Notes: generated by a model from the sequence alone, not told the origin. A stretch of 64,000 bases of DNA from JAWOLE01 sp963815655 (GCA_963815655.1 CAWFHK010000001.1:806001-870000); one strand, 5' to 3'. Shown: positions 8,795-17,910, numbered from the stretch's first letter. Program-made: numbers and translations.

Positions 8795-8823
8795 TTGCCG
8801 GCCGGGGCCCTCTTTCCTATGCT
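8795..8823 (+). promoter_or_regulatory. Predicted promoter of the DnaJ-PP2C operon
   Basis: TTGCCG (8795-8800) and TATGCT (8818-8823) are separated by exactly 17 nt, about 44 nt upstream of the DnaJ-like start. The -35 region overlaps a perfect GC hairpin (stem CGGCCGG, loop GTTG, 8787-8804), which could also act as the end structure of the upstream gene. Confidence 0.5.
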
Positions 8824-8866
8824 AGTCTTCTGGGCCAGCTCTCGAGACCTGACGAATTCGGAGATC

Positions 8867-9502
8867 ATGCCCCGAGACATCGACTATTACGCGCTCCTGG
8901 GCATTAGCCGAGAAGCGACGGAAGCGGAAATCCGTGAGCGATTTCGCTCACTGGCGCGAGAGGCCCACCCGGACCGGGCCCCGGCGCAGCACCGCGGAGA
9001 GGCGGAGTCGAAGTTCCAGGAGCTGGCTCACGCCGTCAACGTCCTGACGGACCCCGAGCGCCGGAAGGTCTACGACTTCGAGCTCTCGATGACGCACGTT
9101 CCCGGGGTGCCGGGTGACGGCGACGCTGTCGCGCAGGATTACATCTCGCAGGGCATCGCCGCTTTCCGGGAGAAACGCTACGCGGACGCCGCCGGCAACT
9201 TCCGCCTGGCCGTCCACCGGGACCCGCGGGACGCGCGCGCCCGCCACTACCTCGGACTGGCCTCGGCCCGCTCGGGGGACATGCGGTCGGCGGTGCGGGC
9301 GCTCGAGGGTGCCCTGGCGCTCGACCCGCAGAACTCCCGGCTCCTGGCCGACGCCGGCTCGATCTTTCGTCAGGCGGGCCTGCTCTTCAAGGCCGAGAAG
9401 GCCTACCAGGAAGCCGAGCGCTGGGACCCGTCGGCGTCCGAAGTCCGCAAGGCGCTCGAGGAAATCCGCGCGCAGCGGGCGGACAAGGAGCGGACGCACT
9501 GA
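8867..9502 (+). CDS. DnaJ-domain protein with TPR repeats
   Basis: 211 residues from ATG 8867; the longer frame from 8795 runs through the promoter. The J-domain occupies about residues 1-70, with IDYYALLGISREATEAEI and the essential HPD tripeptide in REAHPDRAP, then KFQELAHAVNVLTDPERR. TPR units follow (AFREKRYADAAGNFRLAVHR, LGLASARSGDMRSAVRAL, GLLFKAEKAYQEAERWDP). The J-domain stimulates DnaK ATPase, and the TPR part probably selects clients. There is no Gly/Phe or zinc-finger region, so it is not DnaJ itself. The stop overlaps the PP2C start (TGATG). Confidence 0.85.
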   Translation: MPRDIDYYALLGISREATEAEIRERFRSLAREAHPDRAPAQHRGEAESKFQELAHAVNVLTDPERRKVYDFELSMTHVPGVPGDGDAVAQDYISQGIAAFREKRYADAAGNFRLAVHRDPRDARARHYLGLASARSGDMRSAVRALEGALALDPQNSRLLADAGSIFRQAGLLFKAEKAYQEAERWDPSASEVRKALEEIRAQRADKERTH

Positions 9503-10341
9503 TGGCCGCGGCGGCGATCAAGGCCTACGGTCTGACAGACGTGGGCCGCAAGCGAAAGCACAACGAGGATGCGTTCGCCTCCGACGTCAACGAGGGGCTC
9601 TTCATCGTGGCCGACGGCATGGGCGGCCATGCGGCCGGAGAAGTCGCCTCAAAGATCACCGTCGAGACGATCGGCGAGTTCATCGCGGCGACCCGCCAGA
9701 AGGAAGAGGCCACGTGGCCCTTCAAGTACAACCACGAGCTCGACTTCAACAGCAACCGTCTCGCGGTGGCGATCGAGAAGGCCAACGAGCGAGTGATGGC
9801 GGCGGTCGCGGCGCAGCCGTGGCTGAAGGGGATGGGGACGACCGTGGTCGCCGGTCTCCTGAACGAAAAGATCCTCTCGCTGGCCCACGTCGGCGACAGC
9901 AGGGCCTACCTCTTTCGCGACGGCCAGCTCTCGCGCCTGACGGACGACCACTCCTGGGTCCACGAGCAGGTGACGGCCGGCATTCTGACGGAAGAGGAAG
10001 CCAAGACTCACCCGCTGAAGAACGTCGTCACGCGGGCGCTCGGAGGCGGCCCGTCGGTTTCTCCGGACCTCCAGGAACTCATCTTCTCTCCCGGCGATCG
10101 CTATCTCTTCTGCTCCGACGGGCTGACCACCATGGTCAGCGACGAGGAGATCCTCGACAGCGCCGCGGCGGTCAAAGATCCGCAGGGCCTCTGTCAGAGG
10201 CTCGTGGACATGGCGAACCAGAAGGGGGGAGTGGACAACATCACGGTCGTCGTCGTCGACATCGTGGACCCCGCCTCCGCGCGCGCCGAAGCGGCCGAGG
10301 CCGTGGCCGAAGCCGCCGTCGCGGCCGGCGAAAAGGCCTGA
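9502..10341 (+). CDS. PP2C-family protein serine/threonine phosphatase
   Basis: 279 residues with the full PP2C motif set: RKHNEDAF and VADGMGGHAAGE (metal-binding Asp residues), GMGTTVVAG, HVGDSRAYLFRDG, DDHSWVHEQ, NVVTRALGG, YLFCSDGLTTMVSDEE and GGVDNITVVVVDI. Such stand-alone PP2C enzymes usually reverse Hanks-type kinase signalling; no kinase gene is in this window. It is coupled to the DnaJ-TPR gene by a 1-bp overlap. A low-complexity Ala/Glu tail follows the domain. Confidence 0.92.
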   Translation: MAAAAIKAYGLTDVGRKRKHNEDAFASDVNEGLFIVADGMGGHAAGEVASKITVETIGEFIAATRQKEEATWPFKYNHELDFNSNRLAVAIEKANERVMAAVAAQPWLKGMGTTVVAGLLNEKILSLAHVGDSRAYLFRDGQLSRLTDDHSWVHEQVTAGILTEEEAKTHPLKNVVTRALGGGPSVSPDLQELIFSPGDRYLFCSDGLTTMVSDEEILDSAAAVKDPQGLCQRLVDMANQKGGVDNITVVVVDIVDPASARAEAAEAVAEAAVAAGEKA

Positions 10342-10356
10342 TCCGGGCTTTTTTTC
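10332..10356 (+). terminator. Possible weak intrinsic terminator after the PP2C gene
   Basis: An A-run and GGCC pair with GGGC and a seven-T run (stem with one mismatch, loop TGATCC), directly at the stop codon of the PP2C gene. The T-run is the most terminator-like feature here, but the stem is short. Confidence 0.35.
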
Positions 10357-10389
10357 GACGACGCCGGCATTTCCTGATCCGTAAAACGG

Positions 10390-10418
10390 TTGACGAAGGA
10401 GTGTCCGGCGTTTATCCT
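10390..10418 (+). promoter_or_regulatory. Predicted promoter with leaderless start for the gene at 10427
   Basis: TTGACG (10390-10395) and TATCCT (10413-10418) with a 17-nt spacer. The ATG at 10427 lies 8 nt after the -10 box, where transcription would begin, and no Shine-Dalgarno sequence fits between, so the mRNA is probably leaderless. Confidence 0.6.
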
Positions 10419-10426
10419 GTTTCAAA

Positions 10427-11896
10427 ATGCGCCGGCAAAAGAGGGAAGGAATCGCTTCTAAGCTACTGATCTGCAGCGTCTTCTGCGCTTCGGCGGCAGC
10501 GCTCTGCCTGGCCGCCGATCAGAGGTCCGAGATTCTTTCCGGGCGTCGGGCCTGGACGGACAGCCCTTATCGCAACTTTCACTCCCCGCAGGCGGTCCTG
10601 GGCGGGAGGATCCTGGTTTCCGATGAAGCGGAAGACCCGGCCCTGGCGGGCGCCCTCGCGCGGGAGATCAGGGCGCTCCAGACCGAGCTTCACGACCGGG
10701 ATGGCTGGCGGCCACCGTTCGCCGACGGAGATCCGCTTCGGATTTTCGTGGCTCGCAAGGACGCGGGAGGCGTTCGGCGTCTTTCGGCGCGGTCGGTGGA
10801 ACGCGGGCGTCTCATCGAGCCGGCGATTCAGATCGACGGCTCGGCAATGATTGACGGCGAGATCGTGTCCGAGGCGGCGCGGCTCTACGCGCTGGCAACG
10901 CTTTCGGCCTACGGCGCGCCGGACCGGACGTTCCTCACCGCCGCGGCGGCGGACTACCTGTCGGCCGGACTGCGCCCGGAGCAGGACCGCGAAGAGGCCT
11001 TTCTCGCGGCCGCGGCACCCACGCTGGATCTGGCCGGGCAATCCACGGCGCTGGGACGCCTCTACGTCGAGGAATTCGCTCGGGAGGCGGGAGGAGTCTT
11101 CGCGCTGCGGGCGGTCTGGGAGAGGGCCGCGGAGACGGGGCAGGAGGTGCTCCCGCTGCTCCTCGCGACCTACGCGGAGTCCACAGGCAGGACAGAGGAT
11201 CAACTCCTGCTGCGCTTCGCCGCGCGGCTCTATACGTCCGTCGAGGCGGAGGCCGGTCCTTCGCGGATCGGGCTTCTCGATCTTCAGACCGGAGCCCTCG
11301 ACGGTTCGAGTCCTTCCGCCTTCGTCCTGCGCCACCGGAGCTATCTCCCCGGCCTGGAGGCGCCCTCCGCCCTCCGGATGACCTGGCCGGAAGCCGGCGC
11401 GCCGGCGGCCGCGGTCGTGCGGTATCGCGACACGGCTCTGCCTCCGGACGTCGTCTTCCTCGCTCCGGGCGCCGTTCACACGGTGGCGTTGGCCGGGGTG
11501 GCGCGGATCGACTGGCTCGTCGCCGGCTCCACCGGCCCGGCCGCGTTGACCGCGATGCCGGTCACCTTCGAGAGCCTCTCGGGCTTCCCGTACAGCGGGC
11601 TCGTGGCGCATGCCTCCGGTGGCGCCGACGGCCCGCGCGTCTGGTGGACGACGGCGTCGCACGAACGCCTCGCCGGCTGGGCGATCTTCCGCGAGGAGGT
11701 CCAGCCGGACGGCCGCATCGCGCGGACCGGTCCCGAGATCCTCCCGGCGTCCGACCGCGGAGGGGAACCGCTCCAATACGTTTTCGTGGATCCGACGTCC
11801 AGTCCCGGGACCTTCTACCGCTACACGGTCTGGGCCGTGACCGAGGACGGCACGCTGGCCAGGGCCTTCGCCGCGACCCTGCGCACGGCCGACTGA
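10427..11896 (+). CDS. Secreted protein of unknown function
   Basis: 489 residues with a clear N-terminal signal: basic start MRRQKREG, hydrophobic LLICSVFCASAAALCLAA, then mature protein from about residue 30. The centre looks like a peptidase- or tetratrico-like helical region (AAADYLSAGLRPEQDREEAF, LYVEEFAREAGGVFALRAVW) without a recognisable metal-binding motif. The C-terminal half is beta-rich, with a final fibronectin-like stretch (GEPLQYVFVDPTSSPGTFYR). I do not recognise the family. It is a single gene with its own promoter. Confidence 0.7.
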   Translation: MRRQKREGIASKLLICSVFCASAAALCLAADQRSEILSGRRAWTDSPYRNFHSPQAVLGGRILVSDEAEDPALAGALAREIRALQTELHDRDGWRPPFADGDPLRIFVARKDAGGVRRLSARSVERGRLIEPAIQIDGSAMIDGEIVSEAARLYALATLSAYGAPDRTFLTAAAADYLSAGLRPEQDREEAFLAAAAPTLDLAGQSTALGRLYVEEFAREAGGVFALRAVWERAAETGQEVLPLLLATYAESTGRTEDQLLLRFAARLYTSVEAEAGPSRIGLLDLQTGALDGSSPSAFVLRHRSYLPGLEAPSALRMTWPEAGAPAAAVVRYRDTALPPDVVFLAPGAVHTVALAGVARIDWLVAGSTGPAALTAMPVTFESLSGFPYSGLVAHASGGADGPRVWWTTASHERLAGWAIFREEVQPDGRIARTGPEILPASDRGGEPLQYVFVDPTSSPGTFYRYTVWAVTEDGTLARAFAATLRTAD

Positions 11897-11981
11897 CGGG
11901 GGAGTTGAGAATCGAGAGAAGGTCCGTCTCTCGGAACCGGCTTCAGGGACCCCGACTGGCGATCTGAAACTCATAACGCTC

Positions 11982-12761
11982 ATGGGCAACGACTCGAAGC
12001 CTGAGAAGAAGGTCCGCCGCGAGCCGGACGTCGGGAAGATCATCGATCGGACGATCGTCCGTCTCTGGGACACGATCGAGGAGCTCGAGGCCCTGACTCC
12101 GGCCGAGCTTCGCTTCTACCGCGTCTCCGTCTTCGGGAGCGCGAGGCTGAAGCAGGGCGACCAGGAGTACGTCGAGGTCCGCGAGCTCGCCTCCCGCTTG
12201 ACCGAGATGGGCTGCGACATCGTGACCGGAGGCGGGCCGGGTCTGATGGAGGCGGCCAACGAAGGGGCGGCAATCTCGCGCGGAACCCGCAAGACGCGCT
12301 CCTTCGGCCTCACGATCGCCATTCCCTACGAGAAGGCCAACCCGTACCTGGACAGCGTCACGGCGCACCGGACGTTCTTCTCGCGCCTCCACCACTTCGT
12401 CCGGATGTCGCAGGCCTTCGTGATCTTCCCGGGAGGGATCGGCACCGCGCTCGAGCTCTTCATGGTGTGGCAGCTCCTGCAGGTCGGATTCCTGACGGAG
12501 CGCCCCGTTGTCCTCGTCGGCGATCTCTGGAAGGGACTCCTCGACTGGCTCCGGCGCGACGTCGTGCCTCGCCGCCTGATCAACGAGCCGGACCTCGACC
12601 TGGTTCAGCCGGTCGAGACGATCGCCCAGGCCACCGCGTTGATCGAACGGCACAAGCGGACCTTCGACGAGGCCCGGGAGCGTTTCATTCTCGAGAAGCG
12701 CCGCGCCGAGCGCGCCGAGAAGGACCCGCCTCCGGTCATCGCGCCCGTTGGCCGCGAATGA
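11982..12761 (+). CDS. LOG family protein (lysine-decarboxylase-like fold)
   Basis: 259 residues. The family motif is present: GGGPGLMEAANEGA (about 84-97) and FPGGIGTALELFMVWQLLQ (about 149-167), the PGGxGT signature of LOG phosphoribohydrolases, which release cytokinin-type bases from nucleoside 5'-monophosphates or act on other nucleotides. The N-terminus is longer than in the small LOG enzymes and the C-terminal tail is charged. The 3' end overlaps the convergent NUDIX gene by 26 bp. Confidence 0.88.
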   Translation: MGNDSKPEKKVRREPDVGKIIDRTIVRLWDTIEELEALTPAELRFYRVSVFGSARLKQGDQEYVEVRELASRLTEMGCDIVTGGGPGLMEAANEGAAISRGTRKTRSFGLTIAIPYEKANPYLDSVTAHRTFFSRLHHFVRMSQAFVIFPGGIGTALELFMVWQLLQVGFLTERPVVLVGDLWKGLLDWLRRDVVPRRLINEPDLDLVQPVETIAQATALIERHKRTFDEARERFILEKRRAERAEKDPPPVIAPVGRE

Positions 12762-13155
12762 TCGTTCCGTGATCGAAGGCGAACCGGAGGCCGCGGAGCT
12801 CTCTCCTGGAGAACCATCGGGCCTCCGCCGCGTCGTCTGATCCCTTCGCCTCGCCGCGCAGGGGCCGCGCCGCGTAAAGCACGGTCACCGTGTGCCAGCG
12901 CGGGTCCCGCTTCGGATCCGAATAGACCCCGAGCAGCCGGCCGATTTTGATCGTGACGCCGGTCTCTTCCAGGGTCTCCCTCGCCCCGCATTCCTCCGTC
13001 GTCTCCCCGTATTCGCAGAACCCGCCCGGCAGTGCCCATCTTCCCCGGAACGGCGGCCTCCCTCGCCGCACGAGGAGCAGCCTCCCGCTCCGGTCCCGCA
13101 CCAGCGTGTCCACCGTGACCCGCGGCAGTTTCTTGTCCTTGAAGAAGTCTTTCAA
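12736..13155 (-). CDS. NUDIX hydrolase
   Basis: 139 residues; the likely start is TTG at 13155, which overlaps the stop of the helicase gene. The Nudix box is clear: GGFCEYGETTEECGARETLEE spans G-x5-E-x7-REx2EE, with ALPGGF before it (about 39-60). The start LKDFFKDKKLPRVTVDTLV and YAARPLRGEAKGSDDAAEARWF fit small ADP-ribose or MutT-like hydrolases; the substrate cannot be told. It is co-directional with the helicase and converges on the LOG gene. Confidence 0.85.
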   Translation of the reverse strand: MKDFFKDKKLPRVTVDTLVRDRSGRLLLVRRGRPPFRGRWALPGGFCEYGETTEECGARETLEETGVTIKIGRLLGVYSDPKRDPRWHTVTVLYAARPLRGEAKGSDDAAEARWFSRRELRGLRFAFDHGTIIRGQRAR

Positions 13156-15612
13156 ACCGGCTCCTTGCGCGTCATTCCCCGCGCCCCTCGACCCTTCCCG
13201 GGAGGAGGAGAGGAGGAGCCGTAGTCTGCGAAGAACTCTCGGATCTCCTCGGCGGGGCGGTTGGTGACGAGCTCCTCCGGCGTGTCGCCGTACCAGTCTC
13301 GCGGCAGGTATCGGGCGTAGGGGGTCTCGAGGAAGCGGCGGCAGATGAGCGCGATCACGCCGCGGTCCGTCTCGCTCCGGATCAGTCGCCCCGCGGCCTG
13401 GACGACGCGCGTCATGCCGGGCTGGAGATACGCGTAGTCGAAGCCGGCCTCTTCCCGCTCGTCGAAGTAGCGCCGCAGGAGCTCCCGCTCGAAGGAGACC
13501 TGCGGCAGGGCCGGAGAGACGACGAAGACGCCGGAGAGGAGCTCGCCCGGGTAGTCCACTCCCTCCGCGTACATCCCTCCCGAGACGGCGAAAAGGAGGA
13601 TTCCCTCCGCGGGAGGCGAGGCGAGCGCCAGCAGGACCTGCTGCCGCTCGAAGTCGGAAAAGTCCGAGCGCTGGACGATCAGGCGCGCCCGCGTCTGCGG
13701 CATGACGGCGGCGACCTGCGCGAGGAACTTGTAGGAGGGGAAGAGGACGAGATCGTTGCCCGAGTGGGCGTCGGACATCTCGGCGACGACCTTCGCGATC
13801 CGCCCGTAGTTCTTCTCCCGCGCGGCGTAGGTCGTCCGCACGTGCGGGAGGATCATGACCTTGCGGTTCTCGGGAGGGAACGGCGGAGGAAGCGAGATGG
13901 ACGACGTGCGGTCGCGCTCCAGGCCGAGCACCCGCTCGATCGCCTCCGGTGGCGTCAGCGTGGCCGAGAGGAGGATCGTCGAGGAGGCCTCGCGGAAGAG
14001 CGGGGCGAGAGCGCGCGCCGGATCGAGGCAGACGAGCGCCAGGCGGATGCCCGCGGATCGCCGCTCGACGACGCAGGTGAAGTCCGGCCCCCACATGTTC
14101 AGGACGGCCGCGAAGCGGTGGAGCGCGAAGTGCGCGTCCATGACCGGGTCGTCGGGGAGCGCGATCTTCATCTCCCGTTTCCAGGCGAGGTAGCGCAGGA
14201 GCTTCGGCTCCCACTCGGCCCGCAGCGCGTGGAGATCGTCGGCCGGGGCCTGGGTCTCCGCGATCGCGTCCCCCTCCGGCAGCTCGTCCGCTGCGGCCTC
14301 GAGGAGCCCCAGGACGTCCTCGACGGAGGAGGCCAGGTCGGCGAAGAGGTCTCCGGCCTGGAGGACGAGCCTGTTCTGCAGCGCCCGCCAGTCCTCCTCG
14401 ACGAGCTCCGGCGAGAAGATCTTCCGCGCGCGGTCCGGCAGGTTGTGCGCCTCGTCCACGAGCAGGATGGCGTCCTTCAGCTCCTCGCCGGTCAGGTGCC
14501 GCATCGCGACACCCGGCTCGAAGACGTAGTTGTAGTCGGCCACGATGGCGTCGGCCCGCTGCGCCAGCTCGAGCTGGACCTCGAAGGGGCAGACCTCCTC
14601 GCGCCTCGCCTCCTCGAACACGGTGTCCGGGTCGTGATGGGGATAGCTCTCGCGCAGGCGTCCGAGGATGTTCGAGCGGGCCATCTTCTCCGGGTAGTTC
14701 TTGCGCGAAGCGGCAGAACTCTTCGTGGCAGAGGATCCTGTCGTTGGCGCACATCTTCTCCTTCGTGCGGACCTGGAGGGTCGAGAAGGCGCGCTCGTTC
14801 ATCGCCTGAAGGGCGGAAACCGCCATCTTCTGCTGGAGGGTCTTGGACGTCAGGAACACGACCTGCTTGCCGGAGGTCAAGCCCTCGCGCAGGGCCGGGT
14901 AGAGGACCGCGGCGGTCTTGCCGGAGCCCGTGGGGGCCTCGGCGATCAGGTTTTCCCCGGAGGAAACGGCCTGGCCGACCGCGGCGATCAGCTTCTCCTG
15001 GATCGGGCGAGGCGCGGTGTGCGGGAAGGGGAGCCGCTCGGCGGCCCGGGCCTTGCGCGCCCGCGAGGCGGCCTGCGCCTTCCAGACCCGCAGGAGCACC
15101 GCGAGCCGCCGCTCGATGTCGCGGCCGGCCGACTCCTCGTCGTAGGGGACCGCGACGGAGACCTCCTCGCCCGTGCCGATGTCCACGTAAACGAGGGCCG
15201 CCGAGACACGCGGGTGTCCCAGGCGCTTCCAGAGATAGCAATAGGCCAGCAATTGCCGGCGGTCGCGCTCGAAGGCGTAGCCCGCCGGCCGGATTCCCTC
15301 CGACGGGAGGTCGGTGGACTTGAACTCCTCGATCAGCCAGTGGCCCGCGTCCCGCTCGAGGCACCCGTCGAGCCGTCCCGTCAGGACCGCCGTCCACTCC
15401 TCGACCGGGACTCGGGCCTGGAGATGGACCTCGCACCGGTACGAAGCGAAGGTCTCGCGGCGCGCGGCGAGCACCCGGGAATGGACCTGCGTGCCCAGCC
15501 CCAGGCGCCGCCATCCCTCGCCCCGGTCGAAACCGACCCGTCGAAACCCCTCCTCCTCGGCGAGCTCCCGGACGTTCACTTCGAAAACCCGGGTGCCTTC
15601 GTCGAATCTCAT
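13152..15612 (-). pseudogene. PD-(D/E)XK nuclease-XPD/DinG-type helicase fusion, interrupted by one frameshift
   Basis: Read from ATG 15612, the first part (about 305 residues) has a RecB/Cas4-like nuclease core: Asp in LTGRLDGCL and E-x-K in WLIEEFKSTDL, then Walker A in IAEAPTGSGKTAAVLYPAL. A Cys cluster of the FeS type follows (MCANDRILCHEEFCRF). At about 14695-14705 the frame shifts. The second part (to 13152) continues KNYPEKMARSN, CPFEVQLELA, the DEAH box in ILLVDEAHNLPDRA, and motif VI in VQAAGRLIRSETDRG. Domain order and conservation are intact across the break, so one base inserted (or two deleted) explains it; sequence error is possible. Its role is probably DNA repair. Its start codon lies 13 bp from the dacB -10 box. 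Confidence 0.85.
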
Positions 15613-15625
15613 GGGAAGAGTCGAT

Positions 15626-15631
15626 TATAAT
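15626..15631 (+). promoter_or_regulatory. Perfect -10 box (TATAAT) for the dacB-like gene
   Basis: TATAAT ends 6 nt before GTG 15638. A transcript starting at the usual distance would begin at or next to that GTG, giving a leaderless mRNA. No good -35 box is seen at 16-18 nt upstream, where the sequence belongs to the start of the divergent helicase. Confidence 0.5.
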
Positions 15632-15637
15632 TTCGTG

Positions 15638-17139
15638 GTGCGGCTCCGCCCCCAATTCCTTGTCGCCCTGACTGCAATCGCCAGCCTTCTGGTTACGCTC
15701 CCCGCGCAGGCCGCGGCCAGGCGCGTCCGATCGGCGCGCGGCGCCAAAGCGGCCGAGGCGCCGCCCCGCTCGCTCGACGAGGCCCTCGACCGCGCCGCCC
15801 GGCGCCCGCCGGCTCGCTCCAGCGGGCTCTCGATCGAGATCGTGGACCTCGAGACGGGCGACCGGGTCTTCACGCGCAATCCGCGACGCCCCCGAGACGA
15901 TCGCCTCGGTGACGAAGCTCTTCTCGACCGCCGCGGCGCTTCACTTCCTGGGGCCCGATTACAAGTTCAAGACGACCTTCTGGCGCCAGGGCGAGATCCG
16001 GGACGGGGTGCTCTCCGGGTCGCTGCTCGTCGTGGGCGGCGGAGATCCCAACATCTCCGGCCGCTTCTACAACGACGACTACAACGCCGTTTTCGACAAA
16101 TGGGCCGCGGGGTTGAAGGCCGCCGGGGTCACGCGGGTCACCGGGGACCTGATCCTGAACGACTCCTTCTTCGACTCGGAGTTCCGGCACCCCGAGTGGC
16201 CGGCCGGGCAGGAGGCGAAGTGGTACCAGGCGCCCGTGTCCGCGCTCGCCTACAACGACGGGGTCGTCCTGGTCGAGATCCGCCCGGGAGCGCGCCCCGG
16301 CCGGCCCGCGGCGATCTCGATCGAGCCGGCGTCCGGGACACTGCGCGCGCTCTCCTCGGCGCGCACGGTGGGGAGGCGGGGAAGCGTGCGCGTGGCGGTC
16401 GGACGGGCCGCCGGCTCCAACGCCGTGACGGTGTCGGGAACGGTGCCCATGCGTGGAGCCTGGTGGTCCACGCCGATCGCCGTGGACGATCCCGCCGGCT
16501 TCTTCGGAGGGGCATTGAAGAACCGGCTGAAGGCGGCCGGGATCGAGCTCTCCGGCCCGATCGTGGACAGGGACGTGAAGCCGGACGCCTCCTGGTCGCT
16601 CGTCGCCGAGACGGACTCGGACCTGATGGCCACCCTCGCCGTCATCAACAAGCGCAGCCAGGGCTTCTACGCGGAGCAGACCTTCAAGACCCTGGCCGCC
16701 GAGAAGGCGGGGAAGGGGACGTGGGAAAACGCCGTCTCGCTCGAGAAACAGTTCCTCGCGTCCCTCGCGCCTCGATCCGACCCGATTCAATCTCCGAGAC
16801 GGTTCGGGTCTTTCGCCGCAGAACCGCGTCTCCGCCGCCGACGTCGTCCGGTTTCTGCGCGCCATGAACACGCACCCCAACGCGGCGGCCTGGAAGGCCA
16901 CCCTCGCCACTCCGGGCGACCCCGAGGGCACTCTTCGCCATCGCCTCCGCGACGTCGCCGACCGGGTCTCCGCCAAGACCGGCTCGATCCGAGGCGTCTC
17001 CACCCTCGCCGGCTACGCGACCGCCGTCTCCGGAAAGACCTACGCCTTCGCCATCCTCTTGAACGGCCCCGGCGTCTGGGACAGCGGCGGCCACGCCTAC
17101 CAGGACCGCCTCCTCCGAGCCCTGATCAAGAACGGGTAG
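15638..17139 (+). pseudogene. dacB: D-alanyl-D-alanine carboxypeptidase/endopeptidase (PBP4, peptidase S13), two frameshifts
   Basis: GTG 15638 follows a TATAAT box and opens a signal peptide (LVALTAIASLLVTLPAQA). The protein is spread over three frames: to about 15885, 15885-16770, and 16770-17139. Rejoined, it reads through ETIASVTKLFSTAAAL (active-site S-x-x-K), VVGGGDPNISGRF, NKRSQGFYAEQTFKTL, DGSGLSPQNRVS and VSAKTGSIRGVSTLAG (KTG box). The S-x-N motif of the family appears here as S-Q-G. PBP4 trims peptidoglycan peptides in the periplasm. Both breaks are consistent with single-base insertions and no other stop interrupts it, so error or recent decay are both possible. Confidence 0.85.
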
Positions 17140-17525
17140 TCACTCCGTCGGGACAGGGCTGGGTGAGGGAGAGCTTCGAGGCTCTTGCGCCGAGGAGAAC
17201 TTCCGCGAATACCAACGGCTGCGGCGATCTCCCTTTCGTGAGCTGAGCTTAGCTTACAGACGCAGAGCGTCGCCTTCTGTCTCGCTCCGAATCAGAGTCG
17301 GGATGAGAATGCAAGATCAGAATTGCTCACTCTTGTGCGGGCAGCTCCGTCCGAGGGGATCGCAAATTCCATTGGACCCTCTTCGCGGGAGCAGGGTAGA
17401 AGAGGATTCCTCCAGAGGCGGGCAAGGCCCGAAACCTCCTAACAAGCTGATCTTCAAGTCCTTAGCGCCCGAAGATCCACATATCGTCCACCCTGTACTT
17501 TCGGCCAGTGTAATAGAAATTCTTC
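17140..17525. other. Intergenic upstream region of sigma/TPR module 1
   Basis: No convincing gene; an open frame at 17303-17599 has no family features and runs through the promoter. Base composition becomes visibly more AT-rich than upstream. From about 17310 the sequence resembles 19710 onward (for example GCAAGATCA-AATTG, and the stretch just before the promoter), so it belongs to the tandem duplication and probably holds regulatory sites. Confidence 0.5.
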
Positions 17526-17554
17526 TTGACACCGGCGTGATTCTGTCGTCCAAT
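17526..17554 (+). promoter_or_regulatory. Promoter P1 of module 1 (drives leader RNA)
   Basis: Perfect -35 TTGACA (17526-17531), 17-nt spacer, -10 TCCAAT (17549-17554). The same arrangement occurs at the matching place in copy 2. Transcription would start near 17561. Confidence 0.65.
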
Positions 17555-17560
17555 ACTGTT

Positions 17561-17737
17561 GATACAAATACAGCCCTAGGTGGTTCCCAGACAATCTGAA
17601 AAGGGCTCGTGGTGCGCCCGGTTTTTCAAGGGCGCGTCGTCTGGTGGTCTCTGCCTGAACAGCGAGAAAATACCGGCCGGCATTGATTATTTTGGCCCGG
17701 GCATGCGGCCCGCGCCTTTGGCGGAAGGAGGGCTAAC
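17561..17737 (+). ncRNA. Conserved structured leader RNA, copy 1
   Basis: Between P1 and the mini-ORF the sequence is conserved with copy 2 although it codes for nothing. Stem A pairs AGCCCT (17572-17577) with AGGGCT (17602-17607). Stem B pairs GCGCCC (17614-17619) with GGGCGC (17630-17635) around the loop GGTTTTTCAA, which is almost identical in copy 2. The flank GTCGTCTGGTGGT and the later GGCATTGA are also conserved. It ends in a strong ribosome-binding site. It does not match a riboswitch class I can recognise. Confidence 0.6.
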
Positions 17738-17770
17738 ATGAACAGCCTCGGCACCTCGATCCCCACTTAA
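17738..17770 (+). CDS. 10-codon mini-ORF (MNSLGTSIPT), copy 1
   Basis: ATG 17738 follows AAGGAGGG at 5 nt, the best ribosome-binding site in the area, and reads MNSLGTSIPT before TAA. Copy 2 has a mini-ORF of identical length at the same place (MNRTVEPIPA), sharing start context, Met-Asn and Ile-Pro. The stop codon sits in the loop of CCCC-ACTTAA-GGGG, and another perfect hairpin (AGCTGC / GCAGCT, 17781-17797) follows. It may be an attenuator-type leader peptide or a signalling peptide; the sequence does not decide. Confidence 0.55.
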   Translation: MNSLGTSIPT

Positions 17771-17851
17771 GGGGCTCGGCAGCTGCGCTTAGCAGCTAAA
17801 CAACTTAAATAGCGGTACTTACTCGACGCCTCTTCGTCTGATTAAAAGTAC

Positions 17852-17880
17852 TTGACTACTCGCAGGGACATCTGTACTCT
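17852..17880 (+). promoter_or_regulatory. Promoter P2 of module 1 (drives sigma-like/TPR genes)
   Basis: TTGACT (17852-17857), 17-nt spacer, TACTCT (17875-17880). Copy 2 has TTGACT with 17 nt and CATACT in the same place. The short 5' leader that follows (AACTCCCAGAAAGGA) is conserved between copies. Confidence 0.6.
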
Positions 17881-17910
17881 GTGTGCACAACTCCCAGAAA
17901 GGATTTGGCC

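Noticed and set aside
6835..8880. Long minus-strand ORF (681 codons) opposite the RodZ-like and helical-repeat genes
   Set aside because: High-GC shadow of well-supported plus-strand genes; composition is Arg/Gly/Asp-rich without any domain.
11917..11940. Hairpin (CGAGAG / CTCTCG) before the LOG gene as a terminator
   Set aside because: Short stem, long loop and no T-run.
12736..12761. 26-bp convergent overlap of LOG and NUDIX genes as a regulatory device
   Set aside because: Such short tail overlaps are common in dense genomes and nothing else marks this one as special.
12736..15612. Single 958-codon ORF spanning helicase N-terminus and NUDIX hydrolase as one fusion protein
   Set aside because: The middle of that frame is low-complexity shadow. 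The helicase C-terminus is in another frame, and the NUDIX gene happens to lie in the same frame as the helicase N-terminus.
17303..17599. 98-codon ORF upstream of module 1
   Set aside because: It has no family features, runs through promoter P1 and into stem A of the conserved RNA, and is not preserved at the matching place in copy 2.
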